NCBI GenBank assembly: GCA_965227035.1
Contig: OZ245724.1
Location: 2,294,001 to 2,358,000, forward strand
Direction of reading: 5' to 3'
DNA: 64,000 nucleotides
Source: CBDDFQ01 sp965227035
GTDB taxonomy: Bacteria; Pseudomonadota; Gammaproteobacteria; Burkholderiales; Burkholderiaceae_C
Program-made: the position numbers and the translations under genes
The notes under the pieces: generated by a model
Told to the model about the DNA's origin: nothing
What the model saw: only the letters and a program-made list of their open reading frames with translations
Database searches by the model: none
Shown here: positions 15,770-24,706 of the stretch, piece by piece
Layout: every line of letters begins with the position of its first letter
Position numbering within the stretch: position 1 is the first letter of the stretch

Positions 15770-17143
15770 ATGACCTCAAGCGCCCCCAGTACTCCCACCA
15801 CTCCCACCACTCCCCATGTCCTGATCGTCGGCTGCGGATTCGGCGGACTGGAGGCCGCACGAGCATTGCGTCATGCCGACGTCCGCATCACTCTGGTCGA
15901 TCGGACCAATCACCACCTGTTCCAGCCACTGCTGTACCAGGTGGCCACCGCCGGCCTATCCGCACCCGCGATTGCCGAGCCGGTGAGGCATCTGTTTCGC
16001 GATCAGAAAAACGTCACCTCGCTTTTCGGCGAAGTGACGGCCATCGACGCCTCCACTCAAACCTGCGTCCTGAACGATGGCGACGAAGTGACCACCGTGA
16101 ACTGGGATCATCTGATCGTGGCGTCGGGCGCAACCCACAGCTATTTCGGCAACGATGCCTGGGCAGAATTTGCACCTGGATTGAAGACTCTGGAAGACGC
16201 CTTCGAGATTCGGCGCAGAGTGCTCTCCGCATTCGAATCGGCCGAGAAGGAATCGGATCCGGACGTTCGCAAGGCCTGGCTTACTTTCACTGTCGTCGGG
16301 GGTGGTCCAACCGGAGTGGAGATGGCGGGCACCCTATCGGAAATCGCGCGCCACACGCTGAAAGGCGAATTCAGAAATATCGATCCCGCGAGTGCCCATG
16401 TATTGCTGGTCGAAGGCAGCGACCGGGTTCTCCAGGCCATGCCGGAAACACTGAGCGAAAAGGCGAAGCACCAACTGGAAAAACTGGGCGTGGAAGTGCG
16501 GTTGAAATCGCGCGTCGTTCACATTGACGACAGCGGCATGAAGATTCATCCAGGCGATAGCGATGAATATTTTCTGGCGAGCAGATGCGTGGTGTGGGCC
16601 GCTGGCGTCGCGGCATCTCCACTCGGAAAAATAGTTGCGCAGCAGACCGGAGTTGAATTCGATCGCGCGGGTCGGGTCGTTGTGGAACCCGATCTTTCGT
16701 TGAAGAGTTTTCCTCACATCAGCGTGGTGGGAGACCTCGCATCGGCGCGCAGCTATCGCAAGGGAAAAGAACCAACACCTGTACCCGGCGTGTCGCCAGC
16801 AGCCAAGCAAATGGGGCGTCTTGCGGCGGCGAACATTCTTCGTCGTCTAGCCGGCCAGCCGACGAAGCCATTCGTCTACGCCGACTACGGAAACCTGGCG
16901 ACCATCGGAAGAAACTCTGCGGTTGTCGATCTGACCACGCAATTCGGCCCTATCCGTTTCAGCGGCTATTTCGCCTGGCTGTTCTGGCTGTTCGCGCACA
17001 TCTACTTTCTCATCGGTTTTCGCAACCGTATCGTGGTGCTGATCGACTGGGCTTCGGCGTACTGGAGCTTTCAGCGATACGCGCGCGTCGTGGCTACGCC
17101 CGCGCAAAAACATCACCACGCTTCACCCAAGGACGACGGCTAG
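15770..17143 (+). CDS. ndh: Type II NADH:quinone oxidoreductase (NDH-2)
   Basis: A 457-residue flavoprotein that passes electrons from NADH to quinone without pumping protons. The FAD motif VGCGFGG is near residue 20, the characteristic HHLFQPLLYQVAT follows, and the NADH motif VVGGGPTGVE is near residue 176. The quinone-site region is ...PGVSPAAKQMG. The hydrophobic aromatic-rich C-terminus (FSGYFAWLFWLFAHIYFLIG) is the membrane-anchoring part. The first 15 residues are a low-complexity Thr/Pro stretch. It is divergent from the LLM monooxygenase gene (56 nt between starts) and convergent with the ion-channel gene. Confidence 0.92.
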   Translation: MTSSAPSTPTTPTTPHVLIVGCGFGGLEAARALRHADVRITLVDRTNHHLFQPLLYQVATAGLSAPAIAEPVRHLFRDQKNVTSLFGEVTAIDASTQTCVLNDGDEVTTVNWDHLIVASGATHSYFGNDAWAEFAPGLKTLEDAFEIRRRVLSAFESAEKESDPDVRKAWLTFTVVGGGPTGVEMAGTLSEIARHTLKGEFRNIDPASAHVLLVEGSDRVLQAMPETLSEKAKHQLEKLGVEVRLKSRVVHIDDSGMKIHPGDSDEYFLASRCVVWAAGVAASPLGKIVAQQTGVEFDRAGRVVVEPDLSLKSFPHISVVGDLASARSYRKGKEPTPVPGVSPAAKQMGRLAAANILRRLAGQPTKPFVYADYGNLATIGRNSAVVDLTTQFGPIRFSGYFAWLFWLFAHIYFLIGFRNRIVVLIDWASAYWSFQRYARVVATPAQKHHHASPKDDG

Positions 17144-17153
17144 CCCACCCAAC

Positions 17154-18110
17154 TCAAGCCGCAGGATCGCGCGCGTCGTGTGCCTCTCGGCCCTCGCGTT
17201 CGTCTCGCTCGTAATTGGGCAACACGTGCCCGCAGTGCATGCAGAACGCGGCGAACGGCTGGTGACCCTCGGTCAGGCACTCGTGACAGGTTCGGGTGGT
17301 CACGATGTTTCGCGCTCCACCGAAACGTTGCGCGGTCATTTCCGCCGTGACGATTCCGGTCGGAACCGCGAGCGTTCCCCATCCCACAAGCATCATGAGC
17401 GACGACAGAAGCCGTCCCACGTCGGTACGCGGCGTGATGTCGCCGAACCCTACGGTGGTCAGCGTCGTGATAGCCCAATAAACCGATGTGGGAATACTCG
17501 TGAATCCGTGTTGTGGGCCTTCGATCACATACATGAGCGTGCCCATGACCAGCACGATCATCATGACCACGGACAGGAAGACCAGCACCTTGCGGCGGCT
17601 TGCCACCAGTGCCGCACCGAGCAGTTGAAACTCGTCGACGTAGGCAGTAAGTTTGAACACCCGGAACACGCGCAACAAACGAAGAACCCGAACGTCGATG
17701 AGCGATTGGGCTTCCGGATAGAAAAGCGCGATGTAAGTAGGAAGCAGCGCCAGCAAATCGACCACGCCGAAGAAGCTGAGCGCATATTTCAGCGGCCTGC
17801 GAACGCTCACGAGTCGCGCGATGTATTCGATGGTGAAGAGCAAGGTGAAACCCAGCTCCAGCCAGAAGAAAAGACTTTGGTGGACTGCGTGGATGGACTG
17901 CACGCTGTCGGCAACCACCACCGCGACGCTCAGCAGGATGACGCCGATCAGTATCTGGTCGAACAGCCGGCCGGCGCGAGTGTCGGCCTCGAAGATGACG
18001 GTGTAGAGCCTGAGGCGCCAGCCCGAGAGCGGCTTGCCGACCCGATCGGCGAGCGTCTCTTTGACCGGTTGCGCAGTGGCTTGGGGCGATTGATCCAGAG
18101 GACTTTTCAT
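17154..18110 (-). CDS. Voltage-gated-type ion transporter (K+ channel) with C-terminal CxxC pairs
   Basis: A 318-residue six-helix channel subunit. The S4 voltage sensor is at residues 139-154 with basic residues every third position (Arg141, 144, 147, 150, Lys153). The pore helix and selectivity filter TTVGFGD (residues 218-224) predict K+ selectivity. S6 is at about 230-255. The cytoplasmic C-terminus carries Cys275, Cys278, Cys290 and Cys293 (CX2C-X11-CX2C) with nearby His residues, which looks like a small zinc ribbon. The extreme end is highly charged. It stands alone, convergent with ndh and divergent from the amino-acid importer. Confidence 0.92.
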   Translation of the reverse strand: MKSPLDQSPQATAQPVKETLADRVGKPLSGWRLRLYTVIFEADTRAGRLFDQILIGVILLSVAVVVADSVQSIHAVHQSLFFWLELGFTLLFTIEYIARLVSVRRPLKYALSFFGVVDLLALLPTYIALFYPEAQSLIDVRVLRLLRVFRVFKLTAYVDEFQLLGAALVASRRKVLVFLSVVMMIVLVMGTLMYVIEGPQHGFTSIPTSVYWAITTLTTVGFGDITPRTDVGRLLSSLMMLVGWGTLAVPTGIVTAEMTAQRFGGARNIVTTRTCHECLTEGHQPFAAFCMHCGHVLPNYERDEREGREAHDARDPAA

Positions 18111-18272
18111 GCGGCGCAGGATATCGCACTCGATGGCTGCCGAACCAGCATAAATGACAAAACGCGCTTTTCAGGCACCACTCACGTGCATGACGCGCAC
18201 CAAATTCCCGACCCGTAGCGGCACAGGAGTTGCATACAGGTGCGTTTATCACACCACCCAGGAGCACAAACC

Positions 18273-19064
18273 ATGAATTTCACCAAACGCCAGTTCGCTA
18301 TCGCAATGTCCGCGGCGGCCTTGTTTGCAGCTACCGGCGCTCAAGCGCAAACCGCCCTCGACGACATCATGAAGGCCAAGGTCATCAAGATCGCGATTCC
18401 AACCGACTATCCGCCCTATGGCTTCGTCGGCACCGATTTGAAGCCCCAGGGCCTGGACATCGAAATGGGTAACTACATTGCAGCGAAGCTGGGCGTGAAG
18501 GCAGAACTGGTTCCCGTCACCAGCGCCAACCGTATTCCTTATCTTCAAACCAAGAAGGCAGACCTCGTTATTTCGACCCTCGGCAAAAATGCCGAACGCG
18601 AAAAAGTGATCGATTTCACCTCTGCCTACTCTCCCTTCTTCCAGGCTGTTTTCGCAGCCAAAAGCATGCCGATCAAGAGCTTTGCCGACCTGAGTGGCAA
18701 AACTGTCGCTGTGACTCGCGGCGCAATGGAAGACCAGGAGCTTGTCAAAGTAGCGCCCACCAACGTGGACATCAAACGCTTCGAAGACAACAACGCAACG
18801 GTCGCAGCATTCGTGGCTGGCCAGACGCAAGTGATCGCCATGGGTGCATCGGTCGCCGGCACCCTGATGCAGAAAAACCCCGGCTTGAACACCGAATACA
18901 AGCTACTGCTCAAGGACAGCCCCAACTTCATCGGCGTTGCCAAGGGTGAAGACAAGCTGCGCGAGAAGGTCAACGAGATCATCGCGTCTGCGAAGAAGTC
19001 TGGCGACATCGACAAGATGGCGCAAAAGTGGCTTGGCCGTCCGGCTGGCGATCTGCCCAACTAA
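18273..19064 (+). CDS. Polar amino-acid ABC importer, substrate-binding protein
   Basis: A 263-residue periplasmic receptor (family 3 solute-binding). Starting at ATG 18273, with AGGAG at 18260-18264, gives a standard signal peptide ending ATGAQAQ. The mature domain begins with KIAIPTDYPPYGF and has the family signature GLDIEMGNYIAAKLGVK. It is the first gene of a four-gene importer (receptor, two permeases, ATPase) with spacings of about 50, 24 and -17 nt. The ligand is probably a polar or acidic amino acid or an analogue. Confidence 0.93.
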   Translation: MNFTKRQFAIAMSAAALFAATGAQAQTALDDIMKAKVIKIAIPTDYPPYGFVGTDLKPQGLDIEMGNYIAAKLGVKAELVPVTSANRIPYLQTKKADLVISTLGKNAEREKVIDFTSAYSPFFQAVFAAKSMPIKSFADLSGKTVAVTRGAMEDQELVKVAPTNVDIKRFEDNNATVAAFVAGQTQVIAMGASVAGTLMQKNPGLNTEYKLLLKDSPNFIGVAKGEDKLREKVNEIIASAKKSGDIDKMAQKWLGRPAGDLPN

Positions 19065-19115
19065 CCAGTCTTACAGCCAAACGCGTCCCACCCTCCAGTA
19101 AAACCCGGATCATCC

Positions 19116-19778
19116 ATGCGCATCGAACTTGAATTCATGGCGGTCCTCAACGAGTGGCCGATTCTTCTCAAGGGCGTTGCCTGGACGGTCGGTCTCACCG
19201 CCATTTCGACGGTCATCGGCATGGTGGTGGGCGTGGCCTGCGCATGGGCTCGTGCCAGCGGGCCGGTGTACCTGAAATGGTTGTGCGGAACCTACGTGGA
19301 ACTGATCCGAAACACACCATTCATCGTCCAGCTGTTTTTCATCTTTTTCGGGCTGCCGGCTGCAGGTGTGAAGCTGTCTCCTGAAACCGCATCGGTCATA
19401 GCGATGGTGCTCAATCTTGGTGCATATTCGACCGAGATCATCCGGGCCGGAATCGAAGCGACGCCGCGCGGGCAGATAGAAGCGGCGATGAGCCTGGCGC
19501 TCAACCGGATGCAGACTTTCATGCGCGTGATCCTGCCCCCGGCGCTCAAGAAAGTATGGCCGTCCATGGTGAGCCAGATCATCATCGTGATGCTCGGCTC
19601 GGCGGTGTGCGGGCAGATTTCCACTCAGGAACTGAGCTACGGGGCCAACCTGATCCAGAGTCGAAACTTCCGCGCGTTCGAGGCTTACATCGTGGCCACA
19701 GCCATCTATCTCGCGCTGGCTATCGGCCTGCGGCAACTGCTCAACTGGGCAGGTCCCAAGTACTTCTTCGGCAAATGA
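19116..19778 (+). CDS. Polar amino-acid ABC importer permease 1 (HisM/GlnP type)
   Basis: A 220-residue inner-membrane permease of the His/Glu/Gln/Arg/opine family. It has about five hydrophobic segments, the family stretch YVELIRNTPFIVQLFFIFFG near residue 65, and the EAA loop EAAMSLALNRMQTFMRVILPPALKK near residue 125. It forms a heterodimeric channel with the next gene product. Confidence 0.92.
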   Translation: MRIELEFMAVLNEWPILLKGVAWTVGLTAISTVIGMVVGVACAWARASGPVYLKWLCGTYVELIRNTPFIVQLFFIFFGLPAAGVKLSPETASVIAMVLNLGAYSTEIIRAGIEATPRGQIEAAMSLALNRMQTFMRVILPPALKKVWPSMVSQIIIVMLGSAVCGQISTQELSYGANLIQSRNFRAFEAYIVATAIYLALAIGLRQLLNWAGPKYFFGK

Positions 19779-19802
19779 ACCAGCCCAAACAGAAAGCCGA
19801 AC

Positions 19803-20456
19803 ATGGTTGAATTTTCGATCTGGGACATTTTCCGGAACCTGCTGAATGCGCTGCAGCTGACCGTTGCACTCTCGCTTATCGCGTTCGTCGGTGGTGGCAT
19901 CGTCGGTGCGATCCTGCTGTTCCTTCGCATCTCCAACATTCCCGGCGCCAACCGGATCATCGGCGGCTATGTGCAGTTGTTCCAGGGCACGCCGCTTCTG
20001 ATGCAGCTCTTTCTTGCCTACTTCGGCATCGCCCTGTTCGGCATCGATACGTCGCCGTGGACTGCAGCCGCCATCGCGCTCACGCTGTACACCAGCGCGT
20101 ACCTCACCGAAATCTGGCGCGGTTGCGTGGTGTCGATTCCCAAGGGTCAATGGGAAGCCGGGCAAAGTCTTGCGCTGAGTTTCATGGAGCAGATGCGCCA
20201 TGTGATTCTTCCGCAGGCCATTCGAATTGCCATCGCGCCAACCGTCGGATTTCTCGTGCAGGTCATCAAGGGCACTGCGCTCGCATCGGTCATCGGGTTC
20301 ATCGAACTCACCAAGACCGGCAGCATGATTTCGAACGCCACCTTCAAACCTTTTCTTGTCTACAGCTGCGTTGCGCTCATGTATTTCGCGCTCTGCTTTC
20401 CTGTGAGTCTCTACGCCAAATATCTCGAGAGGAAAGTCAATGCAAACCGTCGCTGA
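19803..20456 (+). CDS. Polar amino-acid ABC importer permease 2 (HisQ/GlnP type)
   Basis: A 217-residue permease paralogous to the preceding one. Visible are YVQLFQGTPLLMQLFLAYFG near residue 57 and the EAA loop WEAGQSLALSFMEQMRHVILPQA near residue 120. It overlaps the ATPase gene by 17 nt, so the two are translationally coupled. Confidence 0.92.
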   Translation: MVEFSIWDIFRNLLNALQLTVALSLIAFVGGGIVGAILLFLRISNIPGANRIIGGYVQLFQGTPLLMQLFLAYFGIALFGIDTSPWTAAAIALTLYTSAYLTEIWRGCVVSIPKGQWEAGQSLALSFMEQMRHVILPQAIRIAIAPTVGFLVQVIKGTALASVIGFIELTKTGSMISNATFKPFLVYSCVALMYFALCFPVSLYAKYLERKVNANRR

Positions 20457-21234
20457 ACCTACATCCGTTGCGACGCCCGCCTCGGTGGACTTGAGCATGG
20501 GGCCAGTGGTGCAGATCACTGCGCTGCGCAAGTCCTACGGCAAGAACGAAGTGCTCAAGGGCATCGACCTGCAAGTCAAACGCGGCGAAGTCATCGCGAT
20601 CATCGGCAAGAGCGGATCCGGCAAGAGCACATTGCTTCGCTGCATCAACGGCCTCGAAGAGTTTCAGGATGGCTCGCTTACCGTCGATGGCAAACCGCTG
20701 CTCTACGAGAGCGCCATGGCAATGCGCGAACTGCGCCAGCGAGTGGGAATGATCTTTCAGGGCTTCAACCTGTTCCCGCACCTCACAGTGGGCAAGAACG
20801 TGATGCTCGCACCCACGTTGGTAAAGAAAACCTCCACCGCCGACGCAACAGCGCTCGCGAAGAAACTGCTTGCACGTGTGGGTCTTGCCGAGAAGTTCGA
20901 CGCCACGCCGGATCAACTCTCCGGCGGACAACAACAGCGCGTCGCGATTGCACGTGCGCTCGCGATGGAGCCCGCGGTTCTCTTGTGCGACGAAATCACG
21001 TCTGCACTCGATCCCGAACTCGTGGGCGAAGTGCTCCGCGTAGTCGAGTCGCTCGCCGAAGAAGGCATGACGCTGTTGATGGTGACCCACGAAATGAGCT
21101 TCGCCCGCAAGGTCAGCGATCGCGTGATCTTCATGCATCAAGGTCGCGTGCATGAGATGGGACCGCCGCAGGAGTTGTTCGGCAATCCGCAGACCGATGA
21201 ACTCAAGCAGTTCCTGTCGTCGATTCATAACTGA
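20440..21234 (+). CDS. Polar amino-acid ABC importer ATPase (GlnQ/HisP type)
   Basis: A 264-residue ATPase with about 20 extra N-terminal residues before the conserved MGPVVQITALRKSYG. It has Walker A GKSGSGKST, Q-loop IFQGFNLFPH, signature LSGGQQQR, and Walker B LLCDEITSALDPE, with Cys where most relatives have another hydrophobic residue. The ATG at 20440 is preceded by GAGAGGAAAG. It completes the importer. Confidence 0.93.
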   Translation: MQTVAEPTSVATPASVDLSMGPVVQITALRKSYGKNEVLKGIDLQVKRGEVIAIIGKSGSGKSTLLRCINGLEEFQDGSLTVDGKPLLYESAMAMRELRQRVGMIFQGFNLFPHLTVGKNVMLAPTLVKKTSTADATALAKKLLARVGLAEKFDATPDQLSGGQQQRVAIARALAMEPAVLLCDEITSALDPELVGEVLRVVESLAEEGMTLLMVTHEMSFARKVSDRVIFMHQGRVHEMGPPQELFGNPQTDELKQFLSSIHN

Positions 21235-21287
21235 GGTTCCCAAGGGCTTTGTCATTCACGAGAAATAGGGATGCATGAGAATGACTC

Positions 21288-22259
21288 ATGCGTTTCATTT
21301 CCAGGCTCGCCCTGCTTTCGGTATTGATGCCTCTCGCTTCATGCGCGTGGTTCTCTTCGCCCGGTCCCGCGCCTGTCGACAGAGCGGTGCCGCCGCGTAT
21401 CGCGAACGGGTCGTTCGACGTGCAAGCCCATCGGGGTGGGCGAGGTCTGCTTCCGGAAAACACGCTTGCCGCTTTCGACAAGGCACTCGCACTCGGCGTC
21501 ACGACTCTCGAACTCGATACCGGTATCACTGCCGACGATCAGGTGGTGATCTCGCATGACGCGACACTCAACCCGTTCATCACGCGCGATGCGAGCGGCG
21601 CTTGGCTGCCTTCGCGAGGGCCCTCGATCCGGTCGTTGACTTTCGCGCAGCTTCAAAGCTACGACGTCGGTCGCTTGCTGCCGGATAGCAATTACGCGCG
21701 CGCCTTTCCCGAGCAGAAGGAGGTCGATGGTCAACGCATCGAACTGCTATCGACCTTGTTCGCGCGGGTTGCGAATGCGGGCTCGCAAGCCGCGAACGTT
21801 CGATTCAATATCGAAACCAAGCTGGAGCCGGAGCCGGGAGTTACCGCATCGCCCGAAGTATTCGTTCGCGAGATTCTGAAAACGATCGAAGCAGCGAGCA
21901 GAACGACGCCATCGCTGCGTTCGCGCGTCACGATCCAGAGTTTCGACTGGCGCTCGTTGGCTATCGTCCAACGCGTGGCGCCGGACATTGCGACTTCGTA
22001 TCTCACGGTCGGGCAATCGACAGCAGATAACGATGCTGCGCCAGAAAAAATCGTAGCTGCCGGCGGGAAAATCTGGTCGCCCGGCTACAGGAATCTTCAG
22101 GCGCGTCATGTAACTCAGGCTCATCGACTAGGTTTGGCAGTGCTGCCCTGGACCGTGAACGAAGAGTCGGACATGCGGCGTTTGATCGACTATGGCGTGG
22201 ATGGAATCATCACCGACTATCCGGACAGGCTGTTGTCGGTCGTCCAAAGCATGAAGTAA
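21288..22259 (+). CDS. Glycerophosphodiester phosphodiesterase, lipoprotein
   Basis: A 323-residue GDPD TIM-barrel enzyme hydrolysing glycerophosphodiesters to glycerol-3-phosphate and alcohols. The N-terminus is a lipoprotein signal with lipobox LASC (Cys19), so it is membrane-anchored outside the cytoplasm. Catalytic and metal residues are His48-Arg49 (AHRGGRG), Glu57, Glu75 and Asp77 (LELDTGI) and His90 (ISHDATL). The C-terminal GLAVLPWTVNEESDMRRLIDYGVDGIITDYP is typical. It is a likely phospholipid or polyol-phosphate scavenging enzyme between two transport units. Confidence 0.92.
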   Translation: MRFISRLALLSVLMPLASCAWFSSPGPAPVDRAVPPRIANGSFDVQAHRGGRGLLPENTLAAFDKALALGVTTLELDTGITADDQVVISHDATLNPFITRDASGAWLPSRGPSIRSLTFAQLQSYDVGRLLPDSNYARAFPEQKEVDGQRIELLSTLFARVANAGSQAANVRFNIETKLEPEPGVTASPEVFVREILKTIEAASRTTPSLRSRVTIQSFDWRSLAIVQRVAPDIATSYLTVGQSTADNDAAPEKIVAAGGKIWSPGYRNLQARHVTQAHRLGLAVLPWTVNEESDMRRLIDYGVDGIITDYPDRLLSVVQSMK

Positions 22260-22293
22260 CACGACAGAGAGCCCGCCGCTTGATAATCGGCCG

Positions 22294-23340
22294 ATGAGCA
22301 AATCGGACGACACAACTATCAAAGGCGATGTCCTCAAAGGCGACATCACCGATGTGCCCGGCATCGAGGTCGGTCATTTCACCGAAACGCGCCGCCCTAC
22401 CGGCTGCAGCGTAGTCATGACGAAGAGCGGTGCAGTTTGCGGAGTTGACGTTCGCGGATCCGCACCCGGCACACGCGAGACCGATCTGCTTTCTCCGGTC
22501 AATTTCGTCGACAAGGTTCACGCGCTATTGCTCTCAGGCGGAAGCGCATTCGGCCTGGATGCCGCGACCGGCGTGATGAGGTGGCTCGAACATCGAAGCA
22601 TCGGATTTCCGGTCGGCCCCACTGTCGTTCCCATCGTCCCCGCAGCGGTGCTTTTCGATTTGCATGTAGGCGACGCAAGCGTCAGACCTGACGCGGCCGC
22701 TGGCTACGCAGCATGCGACGCAGCGAGCTCGAATGCCATTGCGCAAGGCTCGGTTGGCGCCGGCACTGGCGCAGTAGTGGGCAAACTCTTCGGCATGCAT
22801 CGCGCCATGAAAGGCGGCATCGGATCGGCATCGATTCGCGTCGGCGACATCGTCGTGGGCGCGCTGGTCGCGTGCAATGCGGTGGGCGATGTGATCGATC
22901 CATCGACCGGCAACATCATCGCTGGTGCCCGCACGGAAGATGGCAAATCTTTTGTCGATAGCCAACGTGCCATTCTTTCAGGCGAACGAAATGCGAAATC
23001 GCCGCTGATGTCGGCCGGCGCGGCGAGCCAAGGAAGCATCACCAACACCACCATCGGCGTGGTCGCGACTAACGCGACACTCACCAAGGCACAGGCGCAG
23101 AAACTTGCGCAGGTGTCGCACGATGGTCTCGCAAGAACGATCCAGCCGGTTCACACCATGTCCGACGGCGACACCATGTTTGCGTTGGGCACTGGCACGG
23201 TGGAAGGCGCGCCAGATATGCTGACGCTCTGCACAATGGCCGCGCACGTCACTGCACTCGCTGTCGTGCAAGCGATCAAGATGGCCGAAGCGCTTCACAC
23301 CCCCGATCTGCCCTCCTACTCGAGCTTCAAAACACGATGA
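22294..23340 (+). CDS. P1 family (S58/DmpA/NylC-like) autoproteolytic peptidase
   Basis: A 348-residue Ntn-hydrolase-like protein of the family containing DmpA aminopeptidase and the nylon-oligomer hydrolase NylC. The N-terminus has DVPGIEVGHFTETRRPTGCSVV and the LLSGGSAFGLDAATGVMRWLE signature. The segment SITNTTIGVVAT contains Asn251-Thr252, which matches the NylC-type self-cleavage site that frees an N-terminal Thr nucleophile (family knowledge). No signal peptide is visible, so it is cytoplasmic. The gene overlaps the following TAXI receptor gene by 4 nt. The substrate may be a beta-peptide, a D-amino-acid ester or an amide. Confidence 0.92.
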   Translation: MSKSDDTTIKGDVLKGDITDVPGIEVGHFTETRRPTGCSVVMTKSGAVCGVDVRGSAPGTRETDLLSPVNFVDKVHALLLSGGSAFGLDAATGVMRWLEHRSIGFPVGPTVVPIVPAAVLFDLHVGDASVRPDAAAGYAACDAASSNAIAQGSVGAGTGAVVGKLFGMHRAMKGGIGSASIRVGDIVVGALVACNAVGDVIDPSTGNIIAGARTEDGKSFVDSQRAILSGERNAKSPLMSAGAASQGSITNTTIGVVATNATLTKAQAQKLAQVSHDGLARTIQPVHTMSDGDTMFALGTGTVEGAPDMLTLCTMAAHVTALAVVQAIKMAEALHTPDLPSYSSFKTR

Positions 23341-24665
23341 CCAAATCGATTCGCTACACCCTCCTGTCGATCCGCGATCTCATCGTTTCTGCCGGCCCGT
23401 TCGCGTTCCTCACGATCGGGCTGCTGGTGCTTGCCTACTGGTGGCTCGACCCGACGCCGCCGAAGACCGTGACGCTTGCGACTGGACCGGCACAAAGCGC
23501 CTACGAACAGTTCGGCAAGCGATACGCCGAACAACTGCGCAAGGACGGTATCGAGGTAAAGCTGCTACCCAGCCAGGGCTCTTCGGAGAATCTGCAGATG
23601 ATTCGCGACGGACGCGCAGACGTCGGCTTCGTTCAGGGCGGAAGCGCTGCAGTTGAAGACGCGGAGGGCAATGTCGTCTCGCTGGGCAGTCTTTTCGTAG
23701 AGCCGATCTGGCTGTTCTATCGGGAAGACTCGGCCAAAAAACTTAACAAGACCGCCACCATCGACTCGCTGGTGCAACTCAAAGGTCTGCGGGTAAACGT
23801 CGGCACGAACGGTAGCGGCGTTCCGAGGCTGATGAACCAACTGCTGGACATCAACCATATCGAGCCAGCCTCCATCAACCTCAGCCGGCTGGAGCAAACG
23901 CCTGCCACGGTTGCATTTCTGGGTGCCGAGCTCGATGCGATCGTTTTTGCATCAGCTCCCGAATCGCTCATGGTTCAGATGCTCTTGCAAACACCGGGCG
24001 TAAAGCTGATGAACTTCGCGCAAAGCGAAGCCTATTCCCGCCGATTCGCGTTCCTCACACCGGTCGTATTGCCGCGCGGCGTGGTCGATCTGGCGGCAGA
24101 CTTACCGCCCGACGATGTGAAGCTCGTGGCATCGACGACTTCTTTGCTGGCAAACGATTCGACGCATCCCGCGCTACTTCAGCTTTTTGCCCAGGCCGAG
24201 ACCGAGCTGCACGGCGGCGCCGGCTGGTTCAACAAAGCCCGCGAATTCCCGAACACCAGCCACAGCGAATTTCCGATATCGCCCGAAGCCGATCGCGCCT
24301 TCAAATCCGGCCCTCCGCTGATGCAGCGATATCTGCCCTTCTGGATGGCGAACCTGGTGGAGCGGATGTGGCTGGTCCTCGGCATCATCATCGCGATCGC
24401 GCTGCCTGCCAGCCGTATCGTGCCGCCGCTCTACGAATTCCGGATTCGCTCGCGTGTGTTCAAGTGGTATGGGCGCCTGCGTCAGATCGAAGATCAGGCC
24501 GACACACCGGATGCGCCCGGCCACAGCCCCGAAGAGCTACTGCGCGAACTTGCCGAACTCGAAGTAGTGGTTGGAAAGGTGAACGTGCCGCTGTCGTATG
24601 CGGACGAACTCTATTCGCTGCGCAACCATATTCATATGGTTCGCAAGAAGATCAGGCCGACCTGA
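23337..24665 (+). CDS. TAXI family TRAP-type solute-binding protein, membrane-anchored
   Basis: A 442-residue TAXI receptor. It has an uncleaved N-terminal membrane anchor (about residues 17-37), a periplasmic domain beginning KTVTLATGPAQSAYEQFGKRYAEQL, and the family patterns GSSENLQMIRDGRADVGFVQGG and GLRVNVGTNGSG. A second hydrophobic helix lies at about residues 340-360 (MWLVLGIIIAIALPA), followed by a cytoplasmic tail of about 80 residues. This two-helix form lacks a nearby DctQM permease and may be a sensor or scaffold rather than a freely diffusing receptor. Its ATG overlaps the peptidase stop. Confidence 0.9.
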   Translation: MTKSIRYTLLSIRDLIVSAGPFAFLTIGLLVLAYWWLDPTPPKTVTLATGPAQSAYEQFGKRYAEQLRKDGIEVKLLPSQGSSENLQMIRDGRADVGFVQGGSAAVEDAEGNVVSLGSLFVEPIWLFYREDSAKKLNKTATIDSLVQLKGLRVNVGTNGSGVPRLMNQLLDINHIEPASINLSRLEQTPATVAFLGAELDAIVFASAPESLMVQMLLQTPGVKLMNFAQSEAYSRRFAFLTPVVLPRGVVDLAADLPPDDVKLVASTTSLLANDSTHPALLQLFAQAETELHGGAGWFNKAREFPNTSHSEFPISPEADRAFKSGPPLMQRYLPFWMANLVERMWLVLGIIIAIALPASRIVPPLYEFRIRSRVFKWYGRLRQIEDQADTPDAPGHSPEELLRELAELEVVVGKVNVPLSYADELYSLRNHIHMVRKKIRPT

Positions 24666-24671
24666 CGGGCA

Positions 24672-24699
24672 GGCTGACTAGCCGCATGGCCAGTCGACC
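24672..24699. terminator. Stem-loop between convergent genes
   Basis: GACTAGCC-GCAT-GGCCAGTC can fold into a 7-bp stem with one mismatch and a 4-nt loop between the TAXI gene stop (24665) and the DUF1631 gene stop (24707). No T-run follows on either strand, so an intrinsic terminator role is only tentative. Confidence 0.3.
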
Positions 24700-24706
24700 C
24701 ACCGGT

